Source: an uncultured Clostridia bacterium (GTDB lineage Bacteria > Bacillota > Clostridia > Lachnospirales > Anaerotignaceae). From it: DNA of 8,351 nt. A program made the translations under genes and the position numbers. Location: the NCBI GenBank assembly GCA_947036475.1, contig CAMQRG010000083.1:1-8351 (forward strand). The letters are read 5' to 3'. Positions 6,692 to 8,351 of the stretch are shown piece after piece (position 1 is the stretch's first letter; every line of letters starts with the position of its first letter). The notes beneath the pieces are model-generated. The model saw nothing but the letters and a program-made list of their open reading frames with translations. It did not search any database and was not told the DNA's origin.

Positions 6692-6724
6692 TTGACAGAT
6701 TACGCGGGCTAAGCGTGTTATATT
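6692..6724 (+). promoter_or_regulatory. Extended -10 promoter of the MPN-LysM gene
   Basis: TG at 6716-6717 plus one base precedes TATATT (6719-6724), an extended -10 element. A consensus TTGACA (6692-6697) lies 21 bases upstream, too far for ideal spacing; an alternative -10 TGTTAT (6716-6721) would be 18 bases away. The leader to the ATG at 6798 would be about 65 bases. Confidence 0.5.
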
Positions 6725-6797
6725 ATGGACAAGCACCGGAAGAAATCCCGAAGGGAACAGGTTTCGGTCAAAAGTAGGACAAGAGGGAGGCTATGGA

Positions 6798-7973
6798 ATG
6801 CGGTATTATTTTGACGGCGATAACAACCTGTATGGTCGCACCCAAGAGGGTGAGTTTTCACTTCCCAGCAAAACAAAGCAGATGGGCAGCATTGAGAACG
6901 AAGTGAAAATCTATATGGAGGATTATGTTTATACATATCTGTACCAATATGGGAAAAGCGGCGGCGGAAAGGAAAAACTCGCCGCGCTGGTCGGACGGCA
7001 TTACAACGTGGAAGGGCAGGAGACATTGATAATCTCCGGCGCGATTCAGGGGAAGGGGACGATGCAGGAAAACGGCATCGAACGATTTGCCGACGAAACA
7101 TGGGAATACATCGGCGGGCAGATGGAAAATTATTTCAAGGGTATGACTATCCTGGGGTGGGTACACTGCCAGCCCGGCTTTGGTGCGTTTTTGACGGCAA
7201 AAGATGAAACGTTCCACAAGGAGTATTTCAAGGAAAAATGGCAGACGCTTTTTGTGCTGGATACAATGGACAAGCTGGATTCGTTTTATATTTATAACGA
7301 GGAAGGCAAGGGGCTGCGGCAGGCAAAGGGCTATTTTATTTATTATGACAGAAATCGCGAAATGCAGGAGTACATGCTGGAAAACAGCATGATACGCCCG
7401 CGGGAAGATGCGGCGGAACAGCCGGAACAGGAGGAAACCGGCAACGGTATGCGGAAACGCCCGACACAGGCGGAACGCATGGACGCAGCGCGGGAAATTC
7501 GGCGGGTTCTGGAACGACGGGCGCAGGCGGCAGAAGAAGCGCACAAGGGACATTTTAGGGCATTGGCTGGGGTAAGCTGTATGCTTTGCGTGGTCTGTAT
7601 CTGCATGGGGCTGGCTATGATGAGCAGTTTGAGCCGTTTACAGAATCTGGAATCAGAACTTGTGGCAGTGCAGACATCCTATCAGACTTTGGTGGAGGAT
7701 ATGGAGGGCGTGAAGGTGACGGCGTTCGCTATGGGGCAGAAGTCTGCGGCGGCGGAAGAAAAACCGGAAAGCAAAACAGAAGAAAAAGAGGAAGCTCTGC
7801 CGGTGAGCAGAGAGGAAGAAAAACAGCGGTACATCGTGGAAAGCGGGGATAGCCTGGGATTTATCAGCAGAAAATTCTATGGGGACAACAGCGGAATTTC
7901 ACGAATCATGGAGGCAAATGACATTTGGAATGCGGATATGATTTATGAAGGACAGGCTTTATGGATTCCTTAA
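6798..7973 (+). CDS. Membrane protein: degenerate MPN/JAMM-like domain plus LysM
   Basis: 391 residues with an unusual architecture. Residues about 31-185 resemble an MPN (JAB/JAMM) domain: E59 sits where the family's general base lies. GWVHCQPGFGAFLTAKD (120-136) parallels the Rpn11-type GWYHSHPGFG...S..D motif, with H123 and D136 kept, the second zinc His changed to Q125 and Ser to T133. LFVLDTMDKLDSF (151-163) fits the next strand. A charged, R/K-rich stretch (219-254) precedes one TM segment (255-275) holding four cysteines. A short coiled coil (276-303), an acidic Glu/Lys linker (316-342) and a LysM domain (344-391; RYIVESGDSLGFISRKFYG to the final LWIP) follow. With no signal peptide and positive charges before the TM, MPN should be cytosolic and LysM outside, bound to peptidoglycan. 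ATG 6798 follows GAGGGAGG by 7 bases. Monocistronic as seen. The MPN call is from motif reading, not a search; biological role unknown. Confidence 0.85.
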   Translation: MRYYFDGDNNLYGRTQEGEFSLPSKTKQMGSIENEVKIYMEDYVYTYLYQYGKSGGGKEKLAALVGRHYNVEGQETLIISGAIQGKGTMQENGIERFADETWEYIGGQMENYFKGMTILGWVHCQPGFGAFLTAKDETFHKEYFKEKWQTLFVLDTMDKLDSFYIYNEEGKGLRQAKGYFIYYDRNREMQEYMLENSMIRPREDAAEQPEQEETGNGMRKRPTQAERMDAAREIRRVLERRAQAAEEAHKGHFRALAGVSCMLCVVCICMGLAMMSSLSRLQNLESELVAVQTSYQTLVEDMEGVKVTAFAMGQKSAAAEEKPESKTEEKEEALPVSREEEKQRYIVESGDSLGFISRKFYGDNSGISRIMEANDIWNADMIYEGQALWIP

Positions 7974-8011
7974 ATGGCGCCTGCTATGATAAGAATAACC
8001 CCAAAGGCGGC

Positions 8012-8059
8012 TTGACTTAAGAAAACAGATTTTTCTTTTGGCCTGGTTTCTTAAGTCAA
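8012..8059. repeat. 13-bp inverted repeat with TTTCTTAAG core
   Basis: TTGACTTAAGAAA (8012-8024) and TTTCTTAAGTCAA (8047-8059) are exact reverse complements separated by 22 bases. The shared TTTCTTAAG core is also at 1731-1739 and 4128-4136. It could be a paired operator or an RNA stem with a T-rich loop; the sequence alone does not decide. Confidence 0.8.
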
Positions 8060-8081
8060 ACGCTGACGGCAGCTGCCTGAG

Positions 8082-8131
8082 AAAATTTCTTCTGAAATTT
8101 TAGACACTCTGAAAAATCCTGATTTTTCAGA
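8082..8131. repeat. Pair of AT-rich hairpins
   Basis: AAAATTTC (8082-8089) pairs with GAAATTTT (8094-8101) over a TTCT loop. TCTGAAAAATC (8108-8118) pairs with GATTTTTCAGA (8121-8131) over two bases, so the top pairs must open. The right arms are imperfect direct repeats 27 bases apart, ending AGACACT and AGACGCT. This looks like a repeat module or decayed terminators, not coding sequence. Confidence 0.65.
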
Positions 8132-8226
8132 CGCTTCAAAAAATGAAATTTTCTTGTGGCAACGCCCATAAGGGAAGGAGCCCTGAAAGAAATTGGGTAA
8201 TACAGGGAGAATTGGAAGAAACTGCA

Positions 8227-8259
8227 TGCGGCCTTGGGACGGGAAGACCCATGGCCGCA
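8227..8259. repeat. GC-rich hairpin in possible leader
   Basis: TGCGGCCTTGGG (8227-8238) pairs with CCCATGGCCGCA (8248-8259) with a single T-T mismatch and a nine-base loop ACGGGAAGA. No T-run follows on either strand, so it is not a standard terminator. It may be part of the 5' leader of a gene beyond the right edge. Confidence 0.6.
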
Positions 8260-8351
8260 GGAAAGGAGGAGGAAACAGGAACAAATGTACTTTTCTGTTT
8301 GTGCAAGTTTACGATATTAAACGTGTATATGCATAATTCTAAAGAAAGGAC

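Larger units (their letters stand above)
6466..6797. other. Intergenic region between cls and the MPN-LysM gene
   Basis: These 332 bases contain no convincing gene. AAACCTT (6558-6564) can pair with AAGGTTT (6588-6594) around an inner GGG/CCC, forming a hairpin just before the terminator at 6598-6629. Beyond 6630 are an A-rich stretch, TTGACA (6692-6697) and an extended -10 (6716-6724). A 29-codon frame from 6725 has no ribosome binding site and is not called. Confidence 0.65.
7974..8351. other. Hairpin-rich noncoding right edge
   Basis: These 378 bases have no gene I can support. In order they hold GATAAGAATAAC (7988-7999, also at 4085-4096); a 13-bp inverted repeat (8012-8024 and 8047-8059); a GGCAGCTGCC palindrome (8068-8077); two AT-rich hairpins (8082-8101 and 8108-8131); AACGCCCATAAG (8161-8172, also at 4094-4105); a GC-rich hairpin (8227-8259); and a purine-rich tract. 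AAAGAAAGGA at 8341-8350 may be the ribosome binding site of a gene past the edge. A minus-strand frame through here is judged spurious. Confidence 0.65.

Noticed and set aside
6725..6814. 29-codon basic peptide frame before the MPN-LysM gene
   Set aside because: No ribosome binding site; it starts directly at the -10 element and runs into the next gene in another frame.
7988..8172. CRISPR array
   Set aside because: The repeats are short, irregularly spaced and only twofold; no spacer pattern.
8161..8259. Cobalamin or guanidine (mini-ykkC) riboswitch
   Set aside because: Fragments such as ATAAGGGAA, GGAAGACC and ACGG recall these classes, but the conserved core order and paired ACGR tetraloops are absent.
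8051..8284. 77-codon minus-strand frame at the right edge
   Set aside because: Its codons follow the hairpins and palindromes of the noncoding region; no ribosome binding site or domain seen.

Overview
The window looks like a contig end from a Gram-positive clostridial genome, most likely a gut Lachnospiraceae-type Firmicute. This rests on strong AGGAGG-like ribosome binding sites, T-tailed hairpin terminators, a RelP/YwaC-type small alarmone synthetase, and a three-TM cardiolipin synthase. The assignment is inference from gene content; there is no rRNA or other marker. The first 44 bases are not biological: they are the Illumina Nextera read-1 adapter, preceded by what reads as an i5 index. 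The first gene is therefore cut off artificially.

Left block (45-3836). A two-component system on the minus strand (OmpR-type response regulator, then a histidine kinase lacking its ATPase domain here) is divergent from a plus-strand operon of three overlapping or tightly spaced genes: a VTT/TVP38 (DedA-superfamily) membrane protein, PssA and Psd. PssA and Psd make phosphatidylethanolamine via phosphatidylserine. The VTT protein is a plausible transbilayer lipid mover for that product. The divergent promoter region carries TTAAGA-type repeats that are good candidates for the regulator's binding site.

Middle block (3837-6629). After a strong bidirectional terminator and a good sigma-A promoter comes a two-gene operon with ATGA overlap: a small (p)ppGpp synthetase and a cardiolipin synthase, closed by a terminator. 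The promoter carries at its -35 edge almost the same 17-bp element (16/17) as the divergent promoter on the left. This suggests one envelope-stress regulator for both lipid operons and alarmone synthesis.

Right block (6630-8351). A single gene with an extended -10 promoter encodes an unusual membrane protein: an N-terminal cytosolic MPN/JAMM-like domain with the second zinc histidine replaced by Gln, a Cys-rich TM segment, a coiled coil, an acidic linker and a C-terminal extracytoplasmic LysM domain. The last 378 bases hold no convincing gene but are dense in inverted repeats and repeated words shared with the upstream intergenic regions. They end in a possible ribosome binding site for a gene beyond the edge.

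The common theme is the cell envelope: anionic and zwitterionic phospholipid synthesis, lipid movement, stress alarmone, and a wall-binding membrane protein. The most novel items are the MPN-like/LysM protein and the shared operator linking the two lipid operons.
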